A stretch of DNA of 41,313 nt, taken from NCBI RefSeq assembly GCF_030503435.1, contig NZ_JAUKPO010000041.1, positions 1-41,313 of the forward strand, given 5' to 3'. The notes under the pieces were generated by a model. It was not told the DNA's origin. It worked only from the letters and a program-made list of their open reading frames with translations, and did not search any database. Shown here piece after piece: positions 16,858-26,470 of the stretch. The position numbers and the translations under genes were made by a program. The DNA comes from Rhodocytophaga aerolata. GTDB lineage: Bacteria; Bacteroidota; Bacteroidia; Cytophagales; 172606-1. The first letter of the stretch is position 1. The number at the start of each line of letters is the position of its first letter.

Positions 16858-19278
16858 ATGTTTTCCAGTTACCTGAAAATTACCCTACGGAATATGCTTA
16901 AAAACAAAGTATATTCCTTTATAAACATCCTCGGTCTGGCTATTGGTATAACGTGCTGCATACTGATTGTACTGTATATTCAGGATGAACGCAGTTACGA
17001 TAAACATCATGCGGATGCTGCTTCTATTTATAGAGTAGCCACCCAATTGAATGCCGGTGGAAACCAGTCTACTATGGCCACCAGCCCTGGCCCTCTGGCT
17101 TTTGCCCTAAAAGCGGAATATCCGGAAATTGTGCAGGCTACCCGCCTGGTAAACCCGCCTGGTAAACAACAACAGGTAGTTGTGTTTCAAAACAATACGT
17201 ATTTTGAAACCGACGGATTATTAACGGACTCTACTTTTTTCAGCATTTTCAACTACAAGTTTATCGTGGGTAACCCCGGTCAGGCGCTACGTGAGCCAAA
17301 TACGGTGGTTATTTCTCAATCCATGGCCAAAAGAATTTTTAGAGAAGCTAATCCCTTGAACGCAGTATTGACTATAGGCGAAAACGATTATAAAGTAACA
17401 GGGGTATTTGCACAGCCTACCAACAATTCTCATATTAGGGCTAACTTTTTTACTTCAGTCTATAGTAAAGGCTTAGGCGAGTATGTAACCAGCACCAGAG
17501 ATTTTATTGGCGGAAATTTTATTTATAGCTACATTAAACTTCGCCCCGATGCAGATGCCAAATCTCTGGAAGCTAAATTGCCGGCTTTTCTGCAAAAATA
17601 TGCTGGCGATAGAATGAAAGAAGCCGGCATAACCAAATCTCATTTTCTGCAATGCGTACCAGACATTCACCTCTATTCGGCTATAGAACATGAGGCTAAT
17701 GCCAACGGCGGTATTACCTATCTGTATATGCTGTCTTCTATTGCCATTTTTATTTTATTAATTGCTTGTGTCAACTTTATGAATTTGTCTACGGCCAGGT
17801 CTGGCAAGCGGGCAAAAGAGGTAGGCATGCGTAAAATTCTGGGAGCTTACCGGAGTACACTTATCCGGCAGTTTTTAGGAGAATCCATTATTTTATCAGG
17901 TATGGCTATTGTGGTTGCCCTTGGCTTAACCTTGCTTTGCCTGTCAGTATTCAATGAACTTACCGGCAAACAGCTTTCTCTTTTGAACGGCCTAAGCTTA
18001 TTCACCATAAGCTGTCTAGTAGGCATTACCCTATTCACCGGGCTATTGGCAGGCAGCTACCCGGCGTTTTATCTTTCTGCTTTTCAGCCGATAAAAGTAT
18101 TAAAAGGAATAATGGTTACCCACATAGCCGCTAATTTTCTGCGGAAAGGCCTGGTTGTATTTCAGTTTGTTATTTCTGTGTGCCTGATGGCGGGTACCAT
18201 TACCATACTCAGTCAGCTAGACTATATTCAGAACAAGAATCTCGGATTTGATAAAGAACAACGGATAATTATACCTCTTCGCACCAGGCAAGCACAAGAG
18301 ACATATCTGCGGTTTAGAAATGAAATTTCAACCCAAAGCAATGTGTTATCGGTGGCGGCTACCAGCAGCTATCCTGGTGCTTTCTATGCCTATGATACTA
18401 ATTTTATTCCGGAAGGCAAGCGGCCAGATGAAGCGACCAATTGTAAAATAAATATAGTAGAGCCGGGCTTAATCGAAACCATGGCCTACCAGGTACTAGC
18501 CGGGCGTACCTTTTCTGCTGGCCGCTACCAGGCAGATAAAGACCAGAGTGTCCTGATTAATGAAGCAGCTGCACAGCAAATAGGCTGGAAGCCCGAAGAA
18601 GCCATTGGCAAAACACTAAAGGGCGAGTGGGCAGGTAAACAATGGAACCTGCAAATAGTGGGTGTGCTGAAAAATTTCAATTATGAGTCGCTGCACGAAA
18701 CGGTACGGCCTATGGTATTTATTACACAAGAGCCTCAGTGGTTTGAATATGCCGTAATTAATGCCAAAACCGGTAACTGGCAAAATCTATTGCAGGAAGT
18801 AGAACAGTCCTGGCAGAAATACAATGCCTCTTTGCCTTTTGAATATGTTTTTCTGAAAGATGAAGTACAAACCCAATACGAAGCCGACAGGCGTCTGTCT
18901 AAAACCATTGGGTACCTTACGGCAATAGCTATCTTTATATCATGTCTAGGGTTATACGGTCTGGCCGCCTTTACCGCCGAGCAACGTACCAAAGAAATTG
19001 GGGTACGAAAGGTATTAGGCGCATCGGTAACCAGCATAACTACTATGCTCTCCACGGATTTCCTGAAACTGGTATTGTTAGGTAATCTGATCGCCTGGCC
19101 GCTTGCCTACTATGGCATGAACAAGTGGCTGGAAAACTTTGCGTATAGCATAGATCTGAATGTAAGGATATTTGTTATAGCTGGCCTGGCAGCTGTTAGT
19201 GTTGCCCTATTCACCGTAAGTTTCCAGTCTATTAAAGCGGCCTTAGCCAATCCGATCAGGAGCCTACGGAATGAGTAG
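16858..19278 (+). CDS. Double FtsX/MacB-type ABC permease, paralogue 1
   Basis: The 806-residue membrane protein is a tandem fusion of two MacB_PCD + FtsX halves. A first helix lies at about 19-41, a large periplasmic domain follows, and FtsX helices begin at about 283. A second periplasmic domain and a final helical group end at 800. Each half carries the cytoplasmic coupling helix EVGMRKILGA (from 321) or EIGVRKVLGA (from 713), which should contact an ATPase. MacB/LolC-type proteins act as mechanotransmitters or exporters rather than as channels. No ATPase gene is nearby. It follows the DUF4097 gene by 57 bp and probably shares its sigma-54-type promoter. Confidence 0.93.
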   Translation: MFSSYLKITLRNMLKNKVYSFINILGLAIGITCCILIVLYIQDERSYDKHHADAASIYRVATQLNAGGNQSTMATSPGPLAFALKAEYPEIVQATRLVNPPGKQQQVVVFQNNTYFETDGLLTDSTFFSIFNYKFIVGNPGQALREPNTVVISQSMAKRIFREANPLNAVLTIGENDYKVTGVFAQPTNNSHIRANFFTSVYSKGLGEYVTSTRDFIGGNFIYSYIKLRPDADAKSLEAKLPAFLQKYAGDRMKEAGITKSHFLQCVPDIHLYSAIEHEANANGGITYLYMLSSIAIFILLIACVNFMNLSTARSGKRAKEVGMRKILGAYRSTLIRQFLGESIILSGMAIVVALGLTLLCLSVFNELTGKQLSLLNGLSLFTISCLVGITLFTGLLAGSYPAFYLSAFQPIKVLKGIMVTHIAANFLRKGLVVFQFVISVCLMAGTITILSQLDYIQNKNLGFDKEQRIIIPLRTRQAQETYLRFRNEISTQSNVLSVAATSSYPGAFYAYDTNFIPEGKRPDEATNCKINIVEPGLIETMAYQVLAGRTFSAGRYQADKDQSVLINEAAAQQIGWKPEEAIGKTLKGEWAGKQWNLQIVGVLKNFNYESLHETVRPMVFITQEPQWFEYAVINAKTGNWQNLLQEVEQSWQKYNASLPFEYVFLKDEVQTQYEADRRLSKTIGYLTAIAIFISCLGLYGLAAFTAEQRTKEIGVRKVLGASVTSITTMLSTDFLKLVLLGNLIAWPLAYYGMNKWLENFAYSIDLNVRIFVIAGLAAVSVALFTVSFQSIKAALANPIRSLRNE
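19202..19278 (+). repeat. Near-identical permease 3' end, copy A
   Basis: These 77 bases match 21697-21773 at 74 positions, silent sites included, while the rest of the two permease genes has diverged widely. The tract encodes the C-terminus from the LFTVSFQSIKAALANP segment to the stop. It suggests gene conversion between the neighbouring paralogues. Confidence 0.75.
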
Positions 19279-19427
19279 GAGGTAATATATAGTCAAGCGA
19301 ATGATATAGTAATGTTTATCAATGAAACGGCCTGTTTCGGCCTATATGCCAAGGGAAAAATATACCAACTATATTATAGTATAACCCGAAGCAGGTTATT
19401 GTTCAAGTAAATTAATCCTTCACTTAT

Positions 19428-21773
19428 ATGCTTAAGAACTATATACTTATAGCTTTTAGGAATCTGTGGCGAAACAAAGTGTTTTCCTTTATCAATATTG
19501 CAGGCCTTGCCTTAGGCATTGCCTGTAGTCTACTGATTATGTTATGGGTAACAGAAGAGTGGAGCTATGATAAATTTCATCAGAATGGGAAGCATATATA
19601 TAGAATAATGGCTCACCTGCGGTGGGGCGAAGGCTTTACGACAGAAACCTCTCCTAATCCGCTGGCAAAGGTACTGGCAGAAGAAGTACCCGAAATCTTA
19701 TATGTTGCCCGGACGAATGGAAATGAAGAAGCCTTATTTACACTCGGTGAAAAAAGTTTTAAAGAGAAAGGTATCTATGCTTCGCCTGAGCTATTTAAGA
19801 TGTTTACGTTTCCAGTGCTACAAGGTAATGTAGAAACTATGCTTAGTTCGCCTACAGCTATTGTTATCTCTGAGCACCTGGCAAAGAAATATTTTGGCAA
19901 TGAAAATCCTCTGGGCAAAGCTATCCGCATAAACAATGAACAAGACTACCAAGTAACGGCAGTAATGCAGGATATCCCTGCCAACTCTAGTATGCAATTT
20001 ACATTTGTGCTGCCTTACACAGTATTTGAGAAGAAAAACGACTGGCTCGAAAGATGGGGGAACTATAGTATCTACACATATATTCAGCTTCGCTCCAATG
20101 CCTCTCCTGATCTGGTGGAAGCCAAAATAAATAAAATCATAAAAGAGAAACGCACAGGTGAGAAAGACGAGTTATTCTTGAAAGCCTATACAGATATCTA
20201 TTTATACTCCAAATATACTGACGGCAAACAAGATGGCGGGCGGATTGATTATATCCGGCTCTTTTCTGTCATAGCAATATTTATTCTCCTAATTGCATGT
20301 ATTAATTTTATGAACCTGTCGACGGCACGTTCTGCCCGGCGGGCAAAAGAAGTAGGGGTGCGAAAAGTAGTAGGTGCCAGCCGCTCTTTCCTGATTAGCC
20401 AGTTTATGGGAGAAGCTATACTAACCACCCTATTATCTTTGCTGCTGGCTCTGCTGATGGTACACATGCTATTGCCCATATTTAACAGCCTTGTAGGTAA
20501 AAATATTTTCTTGAACTATACTAATCCATCTTCCTTACTTATCCTGCTTGCTACTACCTTATTCACCGGACTGGTGGCAGGCAGTTATCCGGCTTTGTTC
20601 CTTTCTTCCCTAAAACCTATACACGTACTAAAGGGAACATTGAAAATAAACGGAGGCCCGGTAGTATTCCGCAAAAGCCTGGTGGTCTTTCAGTTTGTTT
20701 TGTCTACTTTATTAATTATTGGTACGCTGATCGTTTACCAGCAAATGGAGTATATTCAAAATAAAAACTTAGGCTTTAACCGGGAGAATGTAATCCTTTT
20801 TCCATTAGAAGGGGGCTTGTATGAGCATTTCGAGCCTTTCCGTCAAGAGTTGCTTCAATCGCCGGGAATACAAAGCATTACTACTACAGGCGACAATCCA
20901 ATGCAAATAGAAAATTCTTCAGGCGACCTGGATTGGCCAGGCCGTCCCGAAAAAGGCGCATCTATTTCTGTATTGCAAACCGGCTACGATTATATTGAAA
21001 CCATGCATATCCAGCTAAAAGAGGGCCGTGACTTTTCCCGCGAGTTTGGGACAGATAGTTCGGCTTATATAATCAATGAAGCGGCTGCCCGGATGATGGA
21101 TATGAAAGATCCTCTGGGTAAGGAAATTAGCTTCTGGAATGGCAAAGGTAGAATTATTGGTGTAATGAAAGATTTTCACATAACTTCTCTACATCAGGAA
21201 ATAAAACCCTTGATTTTAGTACCAGCGTTGCCTCATTCGTGGCTGGCCGTTGTACGGACAACGCCCGGAAAAACTGCCGAAGCATTAGCAAGTCTCGGAA
21301 AAGTTACGAAGAAACATAGCCCTGGGTACCCGTTTGTGTTCCACTTCCTGGATGAAACCTTTGAAAATCAGTACCGAAGTGAAATGATAGTAGGCAAACT
21401 AGCGAATTATTTTGCCTGTATAACTATTATTATCTCATGCTTAGGGTTATTTGGCCTGGCCTCATTTACGGCTGAGCAGCGTACCAAAGAAATTGGAATC
21501 CGGAAAGTATTAGGTGCTTCTATTGCTAACCTATCCTTACTACTTTCCAAAGAATTTATCAAATTAGTATTGCTAGCAAATAGTATAGCTTGGCCTATTG
21601 CTTGGTATGTATCTTACCGATGGTTGCAAAACTTTGCGTATCAAACAGCTATTTCACCCTGGATATTTATAGGAGCAGGCGGCGTAGCCCTGCTCATTGC
21701 CCTGTTCACCGTAAGTTTCCAGTCTATTAAAGCGGCTTTAGCCAATCCGATCAGGAGCCTGCGGAATGAGTAG
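19428..21773 (+). CDS. Double FtsX/MacB-type ABC permease, paralogue 2
   Basis: The 781-residue product has the same two-half architecture as its neighbours. The N-terminal helix is at about 17-40, coupling helices start at 308 (EVGVRKVVGA) and 688 (EIGIRKVLGA), and the C-terminus is NPIRSLRNE. It begins 149 bp after paralogue 1. That gap contains neither the 37-bp palindrome nor a -24/-12 element in register (GCAGGTTATTGTT at 19391 is one base short), so read-through from the upstream operon is the simplest idea. Its last 77 bases are almost identical to those of paralogue 1. Confidence 0.93.
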   Translation: MLKNYILIAFRNLWRNKVFSFINIAGLALGIACSLLIMLWVTEEWSYDKFHQNGKHIYRIMAHLRWGEGFTTETSPNPLAKVLAEEVPEILYVARTNGNEEALFTLGEKSFKEKGIYASPELFKMFTFPVLQGNVETMLSSPTAIVISEHLAKKYFGNENPLGKAIRINNEQDYQVTAVMQDIPANSSMQFTFVLPYTVFEKKNDWLERWGNYSIYTYIQLRSNASPDLVEAKINKIIKEKRTGEKDELFLKAYTDIYLYSKYTDGKQDGGRIDYIRLFSVIAIFILLIACINFMNLSTARSARRAKEVGVRKVVGASRSFLISQFMGEAILTTLLSLLLALLMVHMLLPIFNSLVGKNIFLNYTNPSSLLILLATTLFTGLVAGSYPALFLSSLKPIHVLKGTLKINGGPVVFRKSLVVFQFVLSTLLIIGTLIVYQQMEYIQNKNLGFNRENVILFPLEGGLYEHFEPFRQELLQSPGIQSITTTGDNPMQIENSSGDLDWPGRPEKGASISVLQTGYDYIETMHIQLKEGRDFSREFGTDSSAYIINEAAARMMDMKDPLGKEISFWNGKGRIIGVMKDFHITSLHQEIKPLILVPALPHSWLAVVRTTPGKTAEALASLGKVTKKHSPGYPFVFHFLDETFENQYRSEMIVGKLANYFACITIIISCLGLFGLASFTAEQRTKEIGIRKVLGASIANLSLLLSKEFIKLVLLANSIAWPIAWYVSYRWLQNFAYQTAISPWIFIGAGGVALLIALFTVSFQSIKAALANPIRSLRNE
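21697..21773 (+). repeat. Near-identical permease 3' end, copy B
   Basis: This is the partner of 19202-19278, with three mismatches in 77 bases (A/G, C/T and A/G). Confidence 0.75.
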
Positions 21774-21878
21774 CGGACAGAATTTACCAAATGCCCAGGA
21801 ATAAGGATGTCTACCAATACGGGTATTGGCTTGCTACGGCATAAGCTTTTCCAACTTTTGAAACGAGGTTCAATTAAA

Positions 21879-21915
21879 TGTCCGGGGGCGTACAGCAGGT
21901 GTACGTTTCCGGACA
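21879..21915. promoter_or_regulatory. 37-bp palindromic putative enhancer, copy 2
   Basis: The element has the same length and ends as copy 1. The left arm varies (TGTCCGGGGGCGTAC) and the right arm GTGTACGTTTCCGGACA is identical to copies 1 and 3. It begins 106 bp after the stop of permease 2. Confidence 0.75.
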
Positions 21916-21980
21916 TTTTTATTGGGAAGGAAAAAATATGTGTGTTTTTTAATTAATTGATAATCAAAATTTTAGTTGTA

Positions 21981-21996
21981 AGGCAGGTTTGTTGCA
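21981..21996 (+). promoter_or_regulatory. Putative -24/-12 (sigma-54) promoter, copy 2
   Basis: AGGCAGGTTTGTTGCA is the best match of the set, with GG at 21982-21983 and GC at 21994-21995. It starts 66 bases after the end of the palindrome. A transcript would begin near 22007, about 70 bases before the permease start. Confidence 0.7.
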
Positions 21997-22076
21997 TGAG
22001 CAGGCATACAGTAAATTACTATACTTGCTGATATTCTGAAATTATTTATCCATACGCATTAATCATTTACTAAGCC

Positions 22077-24449
22077 ATGCTGAGAAACTACCTGATCATT
22101 GCTGTTAGAACACTCTGGAAAAGTAAAGTTTATTCTTTTCTCAATATTCTGGGTCTGGCTGTTGGGTTAGCTGCCGGAATTTTAATGTTACTATGGGTAC
22201 AAGACGAATTAAGCTATAATGCTTTCCATAAGAATGCCAGTAACATTTACATGGCCGTAGCCCGGTTTGATGCAGGAGGCAAGAAAGAAACCTGGCAAAC
22301 CACCCCAGCACCCATTGCTACTTTTGGCAAAAGAGAAGTGCCGGAAATAGTGGAAGCCACCCGGCTGCGTACCGAATGGAATGCCAGAGTGTTTGAATAC
22401 GATAGCAAAAGTTTTATAGAAACCAAAGGGGGCTATGCTGACCCTGGCATGTTCCGCATGTTTGATTTTCCGCTGATTCAGGGAGATGCCAAAAATCCTT
22501 TACCTGACAACCGGTCTATGATTATCAGCCAGAAAATAGCCACAAAATATTTTGGCACCGAAAATCCTATTGGCAAAATCATCCGCCTGGATAAAAAAGA
22601 CGGGTATACGGTTACGGGCGTAATTGCAGATATTCCGCAGAATTCCAGTATCCAATTTGAGTGGTTTATTCCCTTCAGCATTCTCGACGAACAGTACAAC
22701 AGACAATACCAACCCAATGGATTGGAAGGAGACTGGGGAAATTATAACTATACTACCTATTTTCAGCTGAAAGAAAATGCGTTAGCCAAACGGGTAGAAG
22801 AGAAGTTGACTAAAATTCATATTGCCAATCAGAAAGAAGCCGGAGAGGCAGATTTTGGCTATGCCCTGAATCCACTTTCACAGGTGCATCTGTATAACCC
22901 TGATGGTACAGAAGGCGGCATTAAGACGGTACGTATATTTACCGTAGTAGCCATTGTTATTCTGCTGATTGCTTGTATCAATTATGTAAACCTGGCCACG
23001 GCCAGGGCAACTAAGCGGGCCAAAGAAGTAAGTATCCGAAAAATTGTGGGAGCCCAGCTTTCTCAGGTGTTTGGGCAATTTATGGCAGAATCACTGATTG
23101 TATTTACGCTGGCTATGGGTATTGCCTTATTACTCATTTCGCTGGTAATCCCTATGTACAACGAAATAGCAGATAAAAGCCTGGCTTTGAGTTTTACTAA
23201 TCCTACTGTGTTGGGTGTATTAGCCTCTGCCATGCTGGGAACCATAGCTATAGCAGGTGTATATCCGGCTTTATTACTTTCTTCTTTTAAGCCGGTAGAA
23301 GCCCTAAAAGGAAAATTTACCATTGGCGGCTCTACTACTTTGTTCCGTAAAGCATTGGTTATTACACAGTTTGCTATGTCTGTTGTTCTTATTATCAGTA
23401 CCTTACTTATAGGTGAGCAACTCCGGTACATGCAAAACAAAGACCTGGGCTACAATAAAGAAAATGTATTTGCTTTTGGTTTGCGGGGCAATATGTATGA
23501 GAAACTGGATGTGATTAAGTCAGAGTTAAGCAAAGAAGCCGGTATTTTAAATGTATCGTACGCCAATGGCTTTATTGTAAGTCTGGGTAGCAGCACCAGT
23601 GATATTGAGTGGGAAGGAAAAGCGCCAAACCAACGTCTCATTGCTTCTCAGATTTCCACAGACAAAGAGTTTAAGGACCTATTTAAGCTGCAGCTGAAGG
23701 AAGGAGAGTGGTTTACAGGCACCAAAGCCGATACAAATAAGTTCATCCTGAATGAAAAAGCTGTACAAGCCATTGGCTTGAAAAATCCGGTAGGGCAGCC
23801 CTTTACCTTCCACAGTGTACGGGGCACCATTGTAGGCGTAGTAAAAGATTTCCACTTTGCTTCATTGCACCAACAAATTACACCAATGATCCTTTTTCAT
23901 AACCCCAACTGGTTTGGTGTAGTAAATGTAAAAACTACCGGCGAAATGGCTCCTCAAGCTATTGCAGCTGCAGAAAGGCTTTGGAAAAGATACCACCCAG
24001 ATCATCCCTTTGAGTACAACTTTATGAATGAAGCCTTTGATAAGTTGTATAAATCAGAGCAGCGGACAGGTAAGCTGTTTAATATTTTCGCCGGAATAGC
24101 CATTATTATTTCCTGCTTAGGTTTATTTGGCCTGGCCACCTTTACTGCCGAGCAACGGACCAAAGAAATAGGTGTACGTAAAGTGCTGGGTGCCAGTGTA
24201 ACCAACATTACTGCCTTGTTGTCAAAAGATTTCCTGAAGCTAGTGCTGGTAGGTAACCTCATTGCCTGGCCTATTGCCTGGTACATTATGCATAAGTGGC
24301 TGGAAAATTTCGCGTATCAGATTAACATCAGCCTTTGGGTATTTCTGGTTGCCGGTGTACTTGCCTTACTGATTGCTTTACTAACAGTCAGCTATCAGTC
24401 AATTAAGGCAGCTCTGGCCAATCCGGTAAAGTCGTTGAGGAGTGAATAA
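22077..24449 (+). CDS. Double FtsX/MacB-type ABC permease, paralogue 3
   Basis: The 790-residue protein again has two MacB_PCD + FtsX halves. The first helix is at about 18-41, coupling helices start at 317 (EVSIRKIVGA) and 697 (EIGVRKVLGA), and the end is NPVKSLRSE. The Ser in EVSIRK departs from the Gly of the other first-half helices. It has its own enhancer and -24/-12 element and appears to be a single-gene unit, with an inverted repeat at 24470-24515 after its stop. The decayed end of another permease gene follows at 24540-24734. Confidence 0.93.
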   Translation: MLRNYLIIAVRTLWKSKVYSFLNILGLAVGLAAGILMLLWVQDELSYNAFHKNASNIYMAVARFDAGGKKETWQTTPAPIATFGKREVPEIVEATRLRTEWNARVFEYDSKSFIETKGGYADPGMFRMFDFPLIQGDAKNPLPDNRSMIISQKIATKYFGTENPIGKIIRLDKKDGYTVTGVIADIPQNSSIQFEWFIPFSILDEQYNRQYQPNGLEGDWGNYNYTTYFQLKENALAKRVEEKLTKIHIANQKEAGEADFGYALNPLSQVHLYNPDGTEGGIKTVRIFTVVAIVILLIACINYVNLATARATKRAKEVSIRKIVGAQLSQVFGQFMAESLIVFTLAMGIALLLISLVIPMYNEIADKSLALSFTNPTVLGVLASAMLGTIAIAGVYPALLLSSFKPVEALKGKFTIGGSTTLFRKALVITQFAMSVVLIISTLLIGEQLRYMQNKDLGYNKENVFAFGLRGNMYEKLDVIKSELSKEAGILNVSYANGFIVSLGSSTSDIEWEGKAPNQRLIASQISTDKEFKDLFKLQLKEGEWFTGTKADTNKFILNEKAVQAIGLKNPVGQPFTFHSVRGTIVGVVKDFHFASLHQQITPMILFHNPNWFGVVNVKTTGEMAPQAIAAAERLWKRYHPDHPFEYNFMNEAFDKLYKSEQRTGKLFNIFAGIAIIISCLGLFGLATFTAEQRTKEIGVRKVLGASVTNITALLSKDFLKLVLVGNLIAWPIAWYIMHKWLENFAYQINISLWVFLVAGVLALLIALLTVSYQSIKAALANPVKSLRSE

Positions 24450-24469
24450 TTACCAATGAATACCAGGGG

Positions 24470-24515
24470 ATGAGTAATGAATGGTACATAGTACGCTAGT
24501 TCATGTATTACTCAT
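24470..24515. terminator. Inverted repeat after permease 3, possible terminator
   Basis: ATGAGTAAT at 24470-24478 is complementary to ATTACTCAT at 24507-24515, with a partly paired 28-base interior. There is no T tract, so termination is only suggested. Confidence 0.35.
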
Positions 24516-24539
24516 TGCTAAGTAATTGCAAATTATCCT

Positions 24540-24734
24540 ATAGCTGCCCGTATAGTGCTGCCGCTAGATTATTGGGCAAGAAGTCATCTATTAAATCAGG
24601 TTGCGTATCAACTATCATTGGGCAGGTACCTTAGTTGTAAGTTTTATAATGATGCTTGTAGTGGGATTACTAGGTATCAGTAGACCTATAAAGCTGCGTC
24701 TGCCAACCCGGTAAACAGCCTGAGAAATGAATAA
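24540..24734 (+). pseudogene. Decayed 3' end of a seventh FtsX permease gene
   Basis: One frame still reads IVLPLDYWARSHLLNQVAYQ, which lines up without gaps on IAWPIAWYIMHKWLENFAYQ of paralogue 3. It then reads a shortened middle, YQ, a TAG stop at 24681-24683, and TYKAASANPVNSLRNE with the normal stop at 24732-24734. That C-terminus is the permease family signature (compare SIKAALANPVKSLRSE). About ten residues of the last helix are missing and one stop lies in frame. Everything upstream has been lost or is unrecognisable, so this is a relic of a deleted or recombined paralogue. Confidence 0.8.
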
Positions 24735-24839
24735 CATCATGCCTATATCTTAAGCCAGGATTTTTCAGATACTGTACAGCCATAGTAAACTTAGCTAAAG
24801 TTAACTGTTTGAACTGAGATGTTGCCTACGATATACTCC

Positions 24840-24856
24840 CGGCAGTTGGATTGCCA
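24840..24856 (+). promoter_or_regulatory. Candidate -24/-12 promoter of the DUF2911 gene
   Basis: CGGCAGTTGGATTGCCA has GG at 24841-24842 and GC at 24853-24854, the 12-bp sigma-54 register. There is no 37-bp palindrome at the expected distance, only a CTGTACAG near 24772. A start near 24865 would leave a 100-base leader. Confidence 0.4.
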
Positions 24857-24964
24857 CAACATCCCCCAAAATGCAGGATGAAATTGAGCATAAAATTCAG
24901 TAATCTTACTAAACTTTACATGTCCTATAACTTCAAACACCTGTACAACAATAAACCTATAGTA

Positions 24965-26113
24965 ATGAAACGCAACACACAAATTCCTTTACTTGCTGCC
25001 CTATTTCTGATACTAATCACCACCCAATCGTGGGCGCAGTCATTAACTTTACCCCCCAGCGGCGACAATCAGAAATCCATGGTAACCCAGTATATAGGCT
25101 CACTGGCACATGTGACTATCACCTACAATAGTCCAGATGTAACCGGGCCCAATGGTGAAGACCGCACAGGTAAAATCTGGGGAGAGGTAGCCCATTACGG
25201 ATTGGTAAAACAAGGCTTTGGCCCGGATCAGCCGGCACCCTGGCGGGCAGGTGCCAATGAAAATACTACTATTTCCTTCTCGCATGATGTAACTGTGCAA
25301 GGAAAACCAATAAAAGCAGGTACCTACGGGCTCCATATGCTGGTACAGAAAGAAGGGCCCTGGACACTGATTCTTTCCAATAATTCCACAGCCTGGGGCA
25401 GCTATTTTTATGAGGAAAAAGACGATGCGTTACGGGTAGAAGTAACCCCAGAAGAATCGGAACACCATGAATGGCTTACCTATGAGTTTATTGACCGCCG
25501 GCCTACTTTTACGACAGTTGCCTTATTCTGGGAGAAGAAGAAAGTGCCTTTCAAAATTGAAGTTCCCAATATGACAGAGGTATACATGACAAACCTTCGC
25601 AAAGAACTGCAATCAGATAAAGGTTTCAGCTGGCAGGCATGGAACCAGGCGGCCAACTATGCCTTACTGAATAATGCCAACCTGGAAGAAGCGCTGACGT
25701 GGGCGAATACAGCAATTACAGCTACTTATATTGGCCAGGAAAACTTTACTACCCTGCAAACCAAAGGCATGATTCTGGATAAAATGGGCCGTACGGCCGA
25801 AGCAAAAGAGGTAATGGCCAAAGCTATCAATCATCCTACTGCCTCCGCATTACAGATACATGCCTATGGCCGCCAGTTACTGATGGCCGGGAAAAAGCAG
25901 GATGCCCTGGAAATATTTAAACTTAATGCCAAACGCTATCCCAAAACATGGCCGGTGAATGTAGGCCTGGCGCGTGGCTACTCTGCTGTAGGAGAGTATA
26001 GCAAAGCTTTGAAGCATGCAAAATTGGCTGCCAATGAAGCACCGGATAAGCTTAACAAAGATACCATGCAAGCGGCCGTAGAAAAGCTTCAAAAAAACCA
26101 GGATATTAATTAA
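24965..26113 (+). CDS. Exported DUF2911 protein with C-terminal TPR-like region
   Basis: The start at 24965 gives a proper signal peptide (MKRNTQIPLLAALFLILITTQSWAQ); an upstream in-frame ATG at 24851 would add 38 residues without signal character. The mature N-terminal half is a DUF2911 domain: LTLPPSGDNQKSMVTQYIGSL, VTGPNGEDRTGKIWG, PIKAGTYGLHM, WTLILSNNSTAWGSYFY and FEWKK-like FWEKKKVPFKIE. The last 150 residues are helical and TPR-like (ALTWANTAI, AEAKEVMAKAINHP, DALEIFKLNAKRYPKTW, YSKALKHAKLAANEAP). The function of DUF2911 is unknown. The gene lies among the permease units and may have its own sigma-54-type promoter. Confidence 0.9.
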   Translation: MKRNTQIPLLAALFLILITTQSWAQSLTLPPSGDNQKSMVTQYIGSLAHVTITYNSPDVTGPNGEDRTGKIWGEVAHYGLVKQGFGPDQPAPWRAGANENTTISFSHDVTVQGKPIKAGTYGLHMLVQKEGPWTLILSNNSTAWGSYFYEEKDDALRVEVTPEESEHHEWLTYEFIDRRPTFTTVALFWEKKKVPFKIEVPNMTEVYMTNLRKELQSDKGFSWQAWNQAANYALLNNANLEEALTWANTAITATYIGQENFTTLQTKGMILDKMGRTAEAKEVMAKAINHPTASALQIHAYGRQLLMAGKKQDALEIFKLNAKRYPKTWPVNVGLARGYSAVGEYSKALKHAKLAANEAPDKLNKDTMQAAVEKLQKNQDIN

Positions 26114-26257
26114 GTCCACTACTTCCTGGCTTCTCAAACTAGCAGGAACATTGAAATGCTGACTTTTGATAAAATACATGCTTACCTGAATTCAAATGCT
26201 ACACACATAATCCTGTAAATCATATCATCTACTCTGATAAATTTTGATTCAGGCTAA

Positions 26258-26294
26258 TGTCCGGAAGCGTGCAAAAAGTGTACGTTTCCGGACA
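26258..26294. promoter_or_regulatory. 37-bp palindromic putative enhancer, copy 3
   Basis: The element differs from copy 1 at only two positions (TGTCCGGAAGCGTGC at the left). The right arm is identical to copies 1 and 2. It starts 145 bp after the stop of the DUF2911 gene. Confidence 0.75.
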
Positions 26295-26360
26295 TTTTTG
26301 TTAATAACCTATCCAACAAAAATAAAATTAATATTCTTATTATCAGTAACTTGCAATAAA

Positions 26361-26376
26361 AGGCAAGCTTCTTGAC
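26361..26376 (+). promoter_or_regulatory. Putative -24/-12 (sigma-54) promoter, copy 3
   Basis: AGGCAAGCTTCTTGAC has GG at 26362-26363 and TTG ending at 26374. A replaces the -12 C. It begins 67 bases after the palindrome; transcription would start near 26387. Confidence 0.55.
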
Positions 26377-26470
26377 CATTGCCAGGTACATGAATAAAGT
26401 ATTGTACCTAAGAAGCAACCTTCACTCATGAAGATGCATCTTACAGCAAACATTCAAACTCACAAAACCT

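Noticed and set aside
19385-19405. A fifth -24/-12 element before permease 2
   Set aside because: GCAGGTTATTGTT resembles the others, but the register is one base short, the GG is lost and no palindrome lies upstream.
24851-24964. Upstream start for the DUF2911 gene
   Set aside because: It would put 38 polar residues before a perfect signal peptide and would begin inside the candidate -12 box.
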